Shown: positions 9,790 through 17,770 of the stretch, piece by piece
Position numbering within the stretch: position 1 is the stretch's first letter
Layout: each line of letters opens with the position of its first letter
DNA from: Caballeronia sp. M1242
GTDB taxonomy: Bacteria > Pseudomonadota > Gammaproteobacteria > Burkholderiales > Burkholderiaceae
Reading direction: 5' to 3'
DNA: 64,000 bases
NCBI RefSeq assembly: GCF_017220215.1
Contig: NZ_CP071130.1
Location: forward strand, 806,001-870,000
The notes under the pieces: generated by a model
Databases searched by the model: none
What the model saw: the letters and a program-made list of their open reading frames with translations, nothing else
What the model was told of the DNA's origin: nothing
Made by a program: the position numbers and the translations under genes

Positions 9790-10098
9790 GTGCAGAAGAT
9801 TGCCGCTTCAATTGCCTCATTGGCCACATGCCTCGCCCTTCTTTCCGCTCCCGCGTTCGCGCAGACCGCGACGCAGCCGATGGGCGTCTCGCCGCGCGTC
9901 GAACGCGGCATGCAGATGCTGCAAACGCGCTTCGCGCAAGCGAACGTCACGCATGACGGCAAGCTCACGCGCGATCAGGCATCCACCGGCATGCCGATGG
10001 TCGCGAAGCACTTCGACGAGATCGACGCGCAGAAAAACGGCTACGTGACGCTGCCGCAGATCGAAGCCTTCATGCGCGAGCACGCCGCGCAACGCTGA
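9790..10098 (+). CDS. Exported EF-hand domain protein
   Basis: A 102-residue periplasmic or secreted protein. A signal peptide of about 24 residues ends SAPAFA before QTATQPMG. Two EF-hand-like loops follow, NVTHDGKLTRDQ and DAQKNGYVTLPQ. Both have Gln instead of Glu at position 12, so calcium affinity may be low. Start: GTG at 9790, preceded by AAGGAGA with eight bases of spacing, which places the signal peptide at the N-terminus; upstream in-frame ATGs add an unlikely hydrophilic extension. It lies 13 bases before the response-regulator gene, so it should be co-transcribed with the two-component system and could be its sensor accessory or target. Confidence 0.8.
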   Translation: MQKIAASIASLATCLALLSAPAFAQTATQPMGVSPRVERGMQMLQTRFAQANVTHDGKLTRDQASTGMPMVAKHFDEIDAQKNGYVTLPQIEAFMREHAAQR

Positions 10099-10111
10099 CC
10101 GGGGCCATGTC

Positions 10112-10825
10112 ATGGAAACCGCGCCGAAGATCATCGTGCTCGATGACGAAGCCGAACTGCGCAACATGCTTCAGCGGTTTCTCACGTCGCAAGGGTTCGA
10201 GGTGCGCGTCGTGGAAAACGGCAAGCGCCTCGACCGTTATCTTCAGCGCGAACCGTACGACCTGCTCGTGCTCGACTGGATGATGGAACCGGAAGACGGC
10301 CTCTCCGTGTGCCGCCGCTTGCGCGCCGAAGGCCATACGCTGCCCATCCTCATGCTCACCGCAAAGGGCGATCCGGTCGACAAAGTAGTCGGACTGGAAA
10401 CCGGCGCGGACGACTATCTGGCCAAGCCGTTTCTGCCGCAAGAACTCGTCGCTCGCGTGCGCGCGCTGCTGCGTCGCCAGAAAATCGCAGCAGGAGATCC
10501 GACGTTGACCACGCAAGTCATTCGCTTCGGCGACTTCCGGCTCGATCTCGGCAAGCAACGCCTCTTTCGCGGCGGCCAGCCGTTCGAGATGCACTCGGCG
10601 CAGATGCAGTTGCTCAACGCGCTCGGATCGTCGCCGAATCGCGCGGTGAGCCGCGATAACCTCATCGCCCGGACGCGCGGCCGCGAACACGACGCGCTCG
10701 ACCGCAGCATCGACGTGCAGGTGCTGCGCCTGCGTCAACTGATCGAAGAGGATCCCGCCAAGCCGCGCTTCATCAAGACCGTGTGGGGCGTCGGCTATAT
10801 GCTGCTCGCGGATATCGAGCCGTGA
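10112..10825 (+). CDS. Two-component response regulator, OmpR family
   Basis: A 237-residue DNA-binding response regulator. The receiver domain (residues 5-118) has the acidic pair Asp11/Asp12, phospho-acceptor Asp55 in LLVLDWMM, and Lys105 in DDYLAKPF. The OmpR-type winged helix (residues about 135-233) ends RFIKTVWGVGYML. Its TGA overlaps the GTG start of the histidine kinase gene, so partner assignment is secure. Regulated genes are not known; the co-transcribed EF-hand gene is an obvious candidate. Confidence 0.95.
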   Translation: METAPKIIVLDDEAELRNMLQRFLTSQGFEVRVVENGKRLDRYLQREPYDLLVLDWMMEPEDGLSVCRRLRAEGHTLPILMLTAKGDPVDKVVGLETGADDYLAKPFLPQELVARVRALLRRQKIAAGDPTLTTQVIRFGDFRLDLGKQRLFRGGQPFEMHSAQMQLLNALGSSPNRAVSRDNLIARTRGREHDALDRSIDVQVLRLRQLIEEDPAKPRFIKTVWGVGYMLLADIEP

Positions 10826-12153
10826 GCCTCGCGCCGCGCTCGCTTTTCGCGCGCAACGTGCTGCTGCTCGTCGCGCTCGTCGCGGTGAGTCAGGTCTGCG
10901 CGCTCGCCGTGCTCCTGCACTTCATCCAGACGCCGCGCATCGAGCGGGCCGCCGCGACGTTCGCCAGTTACATCGAGACACTCGATACGGTGCTGCGCGA
11001 CATGCCGGCCGGCACGTCACGTCTCGACGCCCGCGCCGATTTGCCTTCGAGCGCGAACACGGAGCCGCCTCGCTCGTGGCTGCGCTTTTATCGGACGTAT
11101 CAGCGCGATACGTTCGTCGAAAGCCTGCGTCGTCATCTGCCCGCCGACATGCCCGTGCGCTGGCAAGGCGCCGAGACATCCGCCGATGCGCAGCAGCGCT
11201 TGTGGATTCGCGTGCACATCGCAGGTGAGCCGCGCTGGATCGCGCTTCCCGTGCCGGAAGCCGCGCATGACGACGGGCTGACCACGACGCTTTTGCTGTC
11301 GCTCGGGCTCGGCGCGCTCGCCATCGCGACGGCGTACGCGATCCAACGCCACCTGAACCGCCCGCTTGCCGATCTCGCCGATGCCGCTCGGCGTTTGTCC
11401 GCGGGCGGCGAGCCGGGCGTGTTGCCGACCGACGGCCCGACCGAGATTGCGCAGGTGAGCGCCGCGTTCAATCGCATGACAGCGGCGCTCGCCGAAGCCG
11501 AGGCCACGCGCGCGCTGATGCTCGCCGGCATCTCGCACGACATCCGCACGCCGATGACCAAGCTGCGCCTCGCCATGGCGATGTCATCGGTGCCGTCGGT
11601 GGACGCATCGTTCGCGGCATCGGCGGAAGGCTATCTGGACCAGATCGACACGATCCTCCAGCAGTTCATGGACTACGCGGGCAGCGGCGCGAAAGAGTCG
11701 CCTGTCGTCGGCGACATCAATGCGCTGGTCGCGAACCTCGCCGCGGATTTCGCGGGTCTCGGCCACGAGTTCGCGCTGTCGCTCGGGGACATACCGCCGT
11801 TCGCGTTCCGTCCCATCGGCATGATGCGCATGCTGATGAATCTGATGCAAAACGCGGTGCTGTATGGCGTCGTCGGGCTCGGCGTGCGCACGTGGATGGA
11901 CGAAAACACGCGCAGCGTCTGCATCGTCGTGGAGGATCGCGGCAAGGGACTCGGCACGCACGACGCGGAGTCGCTCAAGCAGCCTTTCAAGCGCGGCGGC
12001 GGCGAAGGACAGCCCAAGGGCACGGGCCTCGGACTCGCCATTGTGGAGCGCATCGCGCGGCTGCACGGCGGCACGCTCGAACTGCGTCCACGCGAAGGCG
12101 GCGGCGCAGAGGCGCGGATCGTCCTGCCGCTGGCCGATGCCGTTGCGAATTGA
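10822..12153 (+). CDS. Sensor histidine kinase, EnvZ-like
   Basis: A 443-residue inner-membrane kinase starting at GTG (10822), overlapping the regulator stop as GTGA. Membrane segments are at about residues 12-35 and 153-174, enclosing a periplasmic sensor domain of about 115 residues. A HAMP linker follows (about 175-230), then the phospho-acceptor His239 in ISHDIRTPMTKL and the HATPase domain with N, G1 (VEDRGKGLG) and G2 (GTGLGLAIVERI) boxes. It should phosphorylate the preceding regulator. The sensed signal is unknown; the EF-hand protein in the operon suggests divalent cations, which is inference. Confidence 0.94.
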   Translation: MSLAPRSLFARNVLLLVALVAVSQVCALAVLLHFIQTPRIERAAATFASYIETLDTVLRDMPAGTSRLDARADLPSSANTEPPRSWLRFYRTYQRDTFVESLRRHLPADMPVRWQGAETSADAQQRLWIRVHIAGEPRWIALPVPEAAHDDGLTTTLLLSLGLGALAIATAYAIQRHLNRPLADLADAARRLSAGGEPGVLPTDGPTEIAQVSAAFNRMTAALAEAEATRALMLAGISHDIRTPMTKLRLAMAMSSVPSVDASFAASAEGYLDQIDTILQQFMDYAGSGAKESPVVGDINALVANLAADFAGLGHEFALSLGDIPPFAFRPIGMMRMLMNLMQNAVLYGVVGLGVRTWMDENTRSVCIVVEDRGKGLGTHDAESLKQPFKRGGGEGQPKGTGLGLAIVERIARLHGGTLELRPREGGGAEARIVLPLADAVAN

Positions 12154-12215
12154 TGCATTCCCGTTGCGCGCGGCGTAGACCATACTGGAAGCGTGGAACT
12201 TGCAGGAGAACGGGC

Positions 12216-12899
12216 ATGGTCACCGCTACTGATTCCGCCGACGCGCGTCGGCCCGCCGCCCTGCATGTGCACTTTGCGGACACCGACGGCATCGCGTTTC
12301 CGACTCGTTCAGTCGTTCGCGGCGACGCGCTCTATTGCGCCGCCGAGCCGCTTCGAAGCCTCTATACGGTGCAGTCCGGCAGTTTCAAGAGCGTCGCCGT
12401 CTGCCTGCCCGCCGCCGACGACACCGCCCCGCGCGCCCAGGTCACCGCTTTTCATTTGGCAGACGAAACGCTCGGGCTCGATGGCATCTGCACCGGCTGT
12501 CATCAGAGCGACGCCGTCGCGCTCGAAGATAGCGTCGTGCGCATCATGCCTGTCGGCATTCTCGAGCCGCTGTGCCGTGAATATGCGCGGATGCAGCATG
12601 CGCTGCTCGCCATCATGAGCGTGGAAATCGTGCGCGCGGCACGGCTCGCGCTGATGCTCGGCACGTTGCCGGCGCGCGAACGCGTCGGCGCATTCCTGCT
12701 CGATTTGTCGTCACGGCTTGCCCCAGACGATTGCGCAGACATGCTGCTACCCATGACGCGCGCCGATATAGCGAGCCATCTCGGACTGGAACTCGAAACG
12801 GTGAGCCGGGCGTTGTCGAAGCTGCAACGCGAGCACGCCATCGAACTCACCGGACGGCGTTTGCATATTGTCGACCGGGCGCGGCTCGCGCACGTCTGA
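12216..12899 (+). CDS. Crp/Fnr family transcriptional regulator
   Basis: A 227-residue regulator with an N-terminal cyclic-nucleotide-binding-like beta roll (residues about 20-125), a dimer helix and a C-terminal helix-turn-helix with TRADIASHLGLELETVSRALSKL. The recognition helix has the ETVSRAL of Fnr-type proteins, so TTGAT-N4-ATCAA sites are expected. The N-terminal cysteine cluster of Fnr is missing and the internal ligand in the VCEIP segment is Arg. Instead there are Cys41, Cys63 and a CxxC at 92-95. It is therefore not a standard 4Fe-4S oxygen sensor. AGGAGA upstream fixes the start. A matching FNR box lies at 13898-13911. Confidence 0.9.
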   Translation: MVTATDSADARRPAALHVHFADTDGIAFPTRSVVRGDALYCAAEPLRSLYTVQSGSFKSVAVCLPAADDTAPRAQVTAFHLADETLGLDGICTGCHQSDAVALEDSVVRIMPVGILEPLCREYARMQHALLAIMSVEIVRAARLALMLGTLPARERVGAFLLDLSSRLAPDDCADMLLPMTRADIASHLGLELETVSRALSKLQREHAIELTGRRLHIVDRARLAHV

Positions 12900-13234
12900 C
12901 GATCGTTCGTTATGCCGTCTATCTTTCGCGAAAGTCCGATTCCGGGCGCGAACCGGACGCAGTGGTGCACGGCGCACTCATCCGGCGCTCGTCTACATAG
13001 GGATTTCCACGCGAATATGACGGTTGTCGTCAAAGCGTCAACGGCCGAGACTATGCTTGGAGCACGCGCGCGTGAAGTTTCACGACATCGGCACCGGACT
13101 TGCTTTTGATGGCCCGTGAACCCAATGTCTCGCGCATAGTCGAACCCGATTCGAAGCTCCAGCGACGCAACCCACAACACGCCGCTAACGCAGTCAGCGT
13201 CCGCCCCGTCGAAACTCGTTTCATGGAGGATGTC
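12900..13234. other. Intergenic region after the Fnr-like gene
   Basis: These 335 bases between the regulator stop and the next start hold no convincing gene. An imperfect inverted repeat, GTCCGATTC / GAACCGGAC, lies at 12934-12958 but has no T-tract. The last 120 bases probably carry the promoter of the downstream small gene. Confidence 0.4.
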
Positions 13235-13609
13235 ATGCGTATTACCGTCAAGCTGGATGGTTTCGAAGGCGCGCCACCCGCCGCCTATGCCATCCTGTGG
13301 CTCGACAAGGAAACTCGCCGCTGGTCGCGCGAAGGCCATCTGTCGGTGGATGTGCCGGACTGGGGTGGACTCAGTTCCGCGGCGGACGGCACGCTGATCT
13401 GCCATCCGCATGCGCAGCAGCCCGTCTGCAAGCTTGAAGAACTCGATGTGGAAGCGCCCGGCGGCCCGCCCGAAGGCGTCGCCGGGCGCGTGCTGTGGTA
13501 TGCGGAGGGCGCGTCGAACCCGCGCGTCGGCCGCTGGCATGTGCAGTGCGTCGATCGCGCGCAAATCAAGGCCGAGCACAGCGTATTCGCCGGCGACGAA
13601 TACTTCTGA
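13235..13609 (+). CDS. Hypothetical protein, 124 residues
   Basis: I do not recognise a family. It is an acidic, soluble protein without signal peptide or membrane segment, rich in Trp, Gly and Pro, with WLDKETRRWSREGHL and a C-terminal RWHVQCVDRAQIKAEH segment. The start at 13235 is chosen for GGAGG six bases upstream; an in-frame ATG four codons earlier overlaps that site. Base composition and codon use match neighbours and it does not overlap other genes, so it is very likely real. It converges on the small membrane-protein gene. Confidence 0.7.
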   Translation: MRITVKLDGFEGAPPAAYAILWLDKETRRWSREGHLSVDVPDWGGLSSAADGTLICHPHAQQPVCKLEELDVEAPGGPPEGVAGRVLWYAEGASNPRVGRWHVQCVDRAQIKAEHSVFAGDEYF

Positions 13610-13638
13610 CGCGGCGCACGCCGAGGTCGGCAAAATTG

Positions 13639-13830
13639 TCAGGCGTGGTCTTCGGGCATCGGCATCAAGAGGACCGCGAATGACGTGACGCCGATCAGAA
13701 CGGCGAGCGCGCCGTAATCGAGCGCGGCCTGCCTGTCGAAGACAAGGCCGTGCAACGCGACCATGATGCCCGCGAGCGCCACGAAAACCGCGATCGCCGC
13801 CGCGACGATGCGCGCTTCGGCTTTGACCAT
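13639..13830 (-). CDS. Small two-helix membrane protein
   Basis: A 63-residue protein with two hydrophobic helices (about residues 8-28 and 39-57) joined by a short polar loop, ending MPMPEDHA. Function is unknown. Start 13830 is preceded by GGAG. An FNR-type box at 13898-13911 is centred about 74 bases upstream of the start. A CATAAG -10-like element at about 13868-13874 would put the box near -41.5, the classic activating position, so oxygen- or redox-linked expression is plausible. Confidence 0.6.
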   Translation of the reverse strand: MVKAEARIVAAAIAVFVALAGIMVALHGLVFDRQAALDYGALAVLIGVTSFAVLLMPMPEDHA

Positions 13831-13897
13831 CGCTTATCTCCACGCCGCCTCGTGCGGCTTCTTCATTCTTATGATGGTCGTTTGCGGCGAGCCGCAT

Positions 13898-13911
13898 TTG
13901 ACCTGAATCAA
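13898..13911. promoter_or_regulatory. FNR/Anr-type box
   Basis: TTGACCTGAATCAA matches the FNR consensus TTGAT-N4-ATCAA at 9 of 10 defined positions. It lies between the small membrane-protein gene (leftward) and the phasin gene (rightward). Position relative to a leftward -10-like CATAAG fits a class II activator site. The Fnr-like regulator 1 kb away is a candidate binder; both points are inference. Confidence 0.55.
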
Positions 13912-14082
13912 GTCGTCCGTTGCGCGATCTGGTGTTTTCCCTTGCCCCATTTCGGACACGTATATTGGTAGTATCAGGAGCCGGCCGCTCGTATTAAAAC
14001 GGCGGCAAACGGCGCACTGCCGCGTGAAGGCGACGGTCATCGAATCGCGCCCGCGCTTGTCCGAATGAACCTGGGAGGCAAG

Positions 14083-14508
14083 ATGAATCAATCAAAATTC
14101 AGCGATCCGTTCAGCCAGTTTGCCGCCATGTTCCAGCAGTATCAGCTACCAGGGTTCGACGTCACCGCCATCATGGAATCGCGGCGCAAGGACGTCGAGG
14201 CGCTCGCGGCGACCAATCGCGTCGCGTTCGGCGGCATCGAGGCGTTGCGCGACAAGCAGCTCGAAATCCTGCGCCGCACGCTGGGCGATCTCGAGTCCAT
14301 CGCGAAGCAGATCGCGTCGTCGTCGGGCAAGCCGCCGTTCAATGCGAACGAGGTCGTGCAGCGCGCGCTGCACAACGCGCTCGCCGACATGCAGGACATC
14401 GCGCGCACCACGCAGCAGACGCAGGCCGAAGCCTATGCGCTCGTGAGCAAGCGCATGGAGGAAGCGTTGCAGGAACTGAAGGCTGCGGTCGAGAAGCCGC
14501 AAAGCTAA
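14083..14508 (+). CDS. Phasin family protein
   Basis: A 141-residue helical, amphipathic protein of the phasin family, which coat polyhydroxyalkanoate granules or related cell inclusions. The N-terminal FSQFAAMFQQYQLPGFDV segment and the long Ala/Gln/Glu-rich helices with NEVVQRALHNALADMQDIAR are typical. GGGAGG upstream fixes the start at 14083 rather than an earlier in-frame Met at 14065. It ends 3 bases from the end of the convergent kinase gene. Length and composition are normal for the family in Burkholderiaceae; no granule synthase is in the window. Confidence 0.85.
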   Translation: MNQSKFSDPFSQFAAMFQQYQLPGFDVTAIMESRRKDVEALAATNRVAFGGIEALRDKQLEILRRTLGDLESIAKQIASSSGKPPFNANEVVQRALHNALADMQDIARTTQQTQAEAYALVSKRMEEALQELKAAVEKPQS

Positions 14509-14511
14509 CGC

Positions 14512-16638
14512 TCACTTCTTCGGCTGCGTCGTGATCTGAACGATATCGACGGCCACCCGCTCGCGACCGTAACGGGCCGCGAGCGCGGCGAGCCGCTTGT
14601 CGACCGCGCGCAGATACTCGGGCTTCGCCTCGCTGTCGGGGCGCGGGGCGTCGAAAAGCGGCGCGGGCGCGACCGTGAGCACGATCATCTCGGCGCCGAA
14701 CGGCTTGCCGACCACCCAGTCGCCCATGCTGCCCAGCGTCGCGGTATAGCCGGGCGGCGCCTGATTGTCGCGAGCATGCGCGTTCGGCAGCAGATGCACG
14801 ACGCTGCCGTCGAGCATGAAGTAATCGACATTCACGTACGAATCGAAGCCGGGAGTCATCAGCTCGACGATCAGCGGATCGCCTTCGGTCAGCCGCGTCT
14901 GGTTGGATCGCGTATGCACGGACGCGGGCCGGCCCGATTGCCGGTTGGTCGTCCAGTACGGGCCGAGAACCTTGAGCAGATCGCACTTGTCGTCGGCGAC
15001 CGGCTGCACGCCGAAGTTCGTCGTCCTGACGCCCGGCACGCGCCCGAGCGCGCCCTTCAACTGCGTCAGGCCGTATTGCTCCGACACGAACCCTTGCACG
15101 TCGACGGTCTGGTCGTGAACCGACGCAACGAGCGCCGAGCACGGCACGCTCGCAAGGACCGGCGTGACGGCGGCCATCGTGAGCGTCGGCGTCGTGGCGG
15201 CGGGGATAGCGGGCGTGATCGCGGGCTTTTCGGGCGTCGGCATGGGTGTCGGCGGAGCGACCGCGACGGCAGGCGGCGCATTCCCGCCCTTCTTGTGCGC
15301 GACGACGTAATACGCTGCTCCTCCGATCAGCGCGAGCGCGACCGCGCCGATCACGGCTGTCGGCAAGCGCGCGGGCATCGCCTTCGGTGATCGCGACGCG
15401 GCTGGCAACTCCTCGCTGATCTCATCGAGAAACTGTGCGACAGTCGGCGTGCGCGCTTCGCGCTCGAACGCAAGCGCCGCCTTGAGCGCCTTCCATTGCT
15501 TGTTGCCGAGTTGCTCGGGACGCTGCGGCTTCATGCCCGCGCTCTTGGCCTGCGTCGCCGGAACACGGTCGAACGGATGCTTGCCGGTCAGTAGCTCATA
15601 GGTGATGCAGGCGAGCGCGTAGATATCGTCGCGCGGGTCGGGCTCGCGATGTTCGAGCATCTCCGGGCTTGCGTACGCGGGCGTGAGCGCACCGAGGCTG
15701 CCGGGATCGAACACGGTGGCTTCGCTTTCCTCTTCCGGCCGCTGAATCGCCCGAGCGATGCCGAAGTCGATGACCTTCACTTCCGACGCATCGGTCACGA
15801 ACACGTTCGCGGGCTTGAAATCGCAATGCACGAAGCCGCGTTCGTGCGCGTAGGCGAGCGCGGTCGCCATGCCCTTGAAGAGCGGAAAGACCTGCTCGAA
15901 CGGCATGCCCTTATAGTTCGGCGTGCGAAGCATTTTAGACAGCGGCTGACCGGACAGATATTCCATCGTCAGATAGACGATGGCGTTGTCGCGGTCGAAG
16001 TCGTACACGGTGACGATATTACGGTGCGCGAGCTGCTGCGCCTTGCGGGCTTCGCGTTGCAGCGCGATCAGCGACTTCGGGTTGCCGCGGAACTGCAGAT
16101 TCAGCACCTTGATGGCGACATACGGCCGCCTGTCCGACGCCTCCAGCTTGCGCAAATCGAGCGCCTTATAGACGGTGCCCATCCCGCCTATACCGAGACA
16201 TTCCTCGAGCACGAAGCGATTATTGAGCGTGTCCCCGACGCCCTTCACTTGTTCCGTGTCCGCGAGCACTTGCGTCGCCTGGCCCGATGTCGCGCCGCTC
16301 GGGTCGCTGCCCGCGCCCGGGGCGTTGGTCACGCGCGGCGGCAACGGAGGCGGAAAGTCCGGCGGCGCGCGCATGCGCGTTTCGTCATGGCCCGGCTCGA
16401 ACGCGGTACCGGGTTCGCCTTCGAAGCGCGTGCGCGCCGTGTGCTCGATACGGCGGCGGATGGCGGCATAGATATCCGGCGGCAAAGGATTAGCCGCGTG
16501 GGCTTCGTCGAGGATCTGCATGAGCCGCGCGGGCGGGCTGCGCTCGGCGGCCAGTGCGCCGTCGACCCCCGCAAAGAACGCGTCGCGCGACCCGCCTTCG
16601 CCCCGGTATGCGCGAAGCGATTCTTGAAAGCTAGTCAT
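14512..16638 (-). CDS. Membrane Ser/Thr protein kinase with DUF4384-type C-terminus
   Basis: A 708-residue PknB-like (Hanks-type) kinase. Residues 1-140 form a low-complexity N-terminal extension. The kinase domain spans about 141-405, with P-loop GIGGMGTVYKA (149-159), Lys177 in VAIKVL, catalytic Asp273 in HCDFKPAN and DFG at 291-293. Cys replaces the Arg before the catalytic Asp, making it a non-RD kinase. One membrane helix lies at about 427-447, followed by a Pro/Thr linker. The outer region has a BON-like segment (about 500-565) and a DUF4384-like domain (FDSYVNVDYFMLDG). Such kinases occur near type VI secretion or envelope genes; none is visible here. Substrates are unknown. Confidence 0.9.
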   Translation of the reverse strand: MTSFQESLRAYRGEGGSRDAFFAGVDGALAAERSPPARLMQILDEAHAANPLPPDIYAAIRRRIEHTARTRFEGEPGTAFEPGHDETRMRAPPDFPPPLPPRVTNAPGAGSDPSGATSGQATQVLADTEQVKGVGDTLNNRFVLEECLGIGGMGTVYKALDLRKLEASDRRPYVAIKVLNLQFRGNPKSLIALQREARKAQQLAHRNIVTVYDFDRDNAIVYLTMEYLSGQPLSKMLRTPNYKGMPFEQVFPLFKGMATALAYAHERGFVHCDFKPANVFVTDASEVKVIDFGIARAIQRPEEESEATVFDPGSLGALTPAYASPEMLEHREPDPRDDIYALACITYELLTGKHPFDRVPATQAKSAGMKPQRPEQLGNKQWKALKAALAFEREARTPTVAQFLDEISEELPAASRSPKAMPARLPTAVIGAVALALIGGAAYYVVAHKKGGNAPPAVAVAPPTPMPTPEKPAITPAIPAATTPTLTMAAVTPVLASVPCSALVASVHDQTVDVQGFVSEQYGLTQLKGALGRVPGVRTTNFGVQPVADDKCDLLKVLGPYWTTNRQSGRPASVHTRSNQTRLTEGDPLIVELMTPGFDSYVNVDYFMLDGSVVHLLPNAHARDNQAPPGYTATLGSMGDWVVGKPFGAEMIVLTVAPAPLFDAPRPDSEAKPEYLRAVDKRLAALAARYGRERVAVDIVQITTQPKK

Positions 16639-17031
16639 CTGTGCGACGCGTTGCGGCTCCGGATGAACGTGGTCGGCCGGCCATGCACTTGTCGTAACAA
16701 ACGCCGGTGGTTCGTTCGATACTAGCCTTCGTATCCGGCTTAAGCAAATGGCGTTTTATCCGATGCGCGGCATCGCGCACATGTCTTTCGCAGACCGACA
16801 CAATTCATTCGGCTGTTGGGTTCGGCGCGGCATCGACGAGCCTTCGCCTCCTCGTTTGATGCCCAATTGCTCGACGCGCGATTCTCGCAAAAGCCCATGA
16901 AACAAGGCACTTCCAGCGTTTTCTGCCGCGACACACAGCGCTTGGCACACCCTATGCGTTGAACTGGCCCGAGCAGACATGTTGCTCGAATCCGCAACCG
17001 AACGCGCCATGCGCACCCAAGGAGAACCGCT
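16639..17031. other. Intergenic region between kinase and double-glycine peptide genes
   Basis: A 393-base divergent gap. It holds the kinase promoter on the left and, at 16942-16957, a sigma-54-like element reading toward the peptide genes. No additional gene with a ribosome binding site is seen. Confidence 0.5.
16942..16957 (+). promoter_or_regulatory. Candidate sigma-54 (-24/-12) promoter
   Basis: TTGGCACACCCTATGC has the invariant GG-N10-GC spacing of RpoN promoters (GG at 16944-16945, GC at 16956-16957) and TGGCAC in the -24 block. The -12 block (ATGCG) is weaker than the consensus TTGCA/T. It would start transcription near 16968, about 65 bases before the first peptide gene. Confidence 0.5.
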
Positions 17032-17322
17032 ATGAAGACGCTGACCATCAAAGACCTGCCCATCGCCGAACAACTCGATCGCCGCGCGATGTCCGCCGTG
17101 CGAGGCGGCATGGGCTACTTCGTGCCGAGCTTCGACTTCTCGAAGACGTCGCTCTCGTTCAACACGCAGCAAATGGTGCAGCAAGAGCAGAACACGTCCA
17201 GCCAGAACGGCGTGAACGTCGCGTTCGCGAGCGACATCGATGCCAAGGTCAAGCCGGTCCAGACCGCCAGCAACTCGAGCAACATCAACATCGGCGGCGG
17301 TCTGGGCATGCTGCGCGCCTGA
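17032..17322 (+). CDS. Double-glycine leader peptide precursor 1
   Basis: A 96-residue small protein. Residues 1-26 form a leader with the pattern (hydrophobic)-K/R-D-L ... LDRRAMSAV ending Arg-Gly-Gly, typical of precursors cut after Gly-Gly by C39 peptidase-containing ABC exporters. The 70-residue core is rich in Ser, Asn, Gln and Val and ends in a Gly-rich NIGGGLGML segment; it has no Cys, so no disulfides or lanthionines are expected. AAGGAGA lies upstream. Two paralogues with the same 26-residue leader follow. The leader match is direct observation; a secreted bacteriocin or signalling role is inference. Confidence 0.78.
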   Translation: MKTLTIKDLPIAEQLDRRAMSAVRGGMGYFVPSFDFSKTSLSFNTQQMVQQEQNTSSQNGVNVAFASDIDAKVKPVQTASNSSNINIGGGLGMLRA

Positions 17323-17352
17323 CCTACGAATCTCTTCGCGAGGAGCACCATC

Positions 17353-17613
17353 ATGTCGTCCATCGTCGTACGGGACTTGTCCCACAGCAAGGAGCTGGAC
17401 TGCCGCGCGATGTCCGCCGTCACGGGCGGGCAAGCCTACGGTCCGTATGCGAACGTCAACGTGAACGTCGGCATTCTGCAGAACATCTCGCAGTTGCAGA
17501 ACGTGAACGTCAACACGCTCAATGACGTCGGCGTAATCGGCGCGAACTTCGGCGCGCCGTCCATCAACGTCGATCCAAAGCAGTTCGCGAATCTGAAGGC
17601 CGCAGTGTTCTGA
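17353..17613 (+). CDS. Double-glycine leader peptide precursor 2
   Basis: An 86-residue protein with a 26-residue leader nearly superposable on that of the preceding gene (VRDL, LDCRAMSAV, then Thr-Gly-Gly). The 60-residue core is Asn/Val-rich with repeated NVNVNV and NVNVN units, a pattern seen in beta-rich or amyloid-like secreted proteins, and lacks Cys. It starts 30 bases after the first gene with GAGGAG upstream, so the two form one transcript. A strong stem-loop terminator follows at 17658-17687. Confidence 0.76.
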   Translation: MSSIVVRDLSHSKELDCRAMSAVTGGQAYGPYANVNVNVGILQNISQLQNVNVNTLNDVGVIGANFGAPSINVDPKQFANLKAAVF

Positions 17614-17657
17614 TGCGCCACGTGCATCGCCAACGACAAGCGCCCCCCAAGAGCGTC

Positions 17658-17700
17658 GGCGGCGAAAGGCTTCGGCCTTTCGTCGCCCGTTGGCTTTTGT
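17658..17700 (+). terminator. Rho-independent terminator after peptide genes 1-2
   Basis: A 13-bp stem (GGCGGCGAAAGGC with its complement, one G-U pair) closed by a TTCG tetraloop at 17671-17674, followed by a T-rich run TGGCTTTTGTT. It separates the first two peptide genes from the third, which therefore likely has its own promoter or is expressed by read-through. Confidence 0.8.
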
Positions 17701-17770
17701 TAGACGCAACCACGCGCCCGGTTGCTTCCTATACTCAATGGGACGCGGCACTCATCAAGGAGAAGCAGTC

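Noticed and set aside
13942..13966. TTGCCC / TATATT as a sigma-70 promoter for the phasin gene
   Set aside because: Spacing between the hexamers is only 13 bases.
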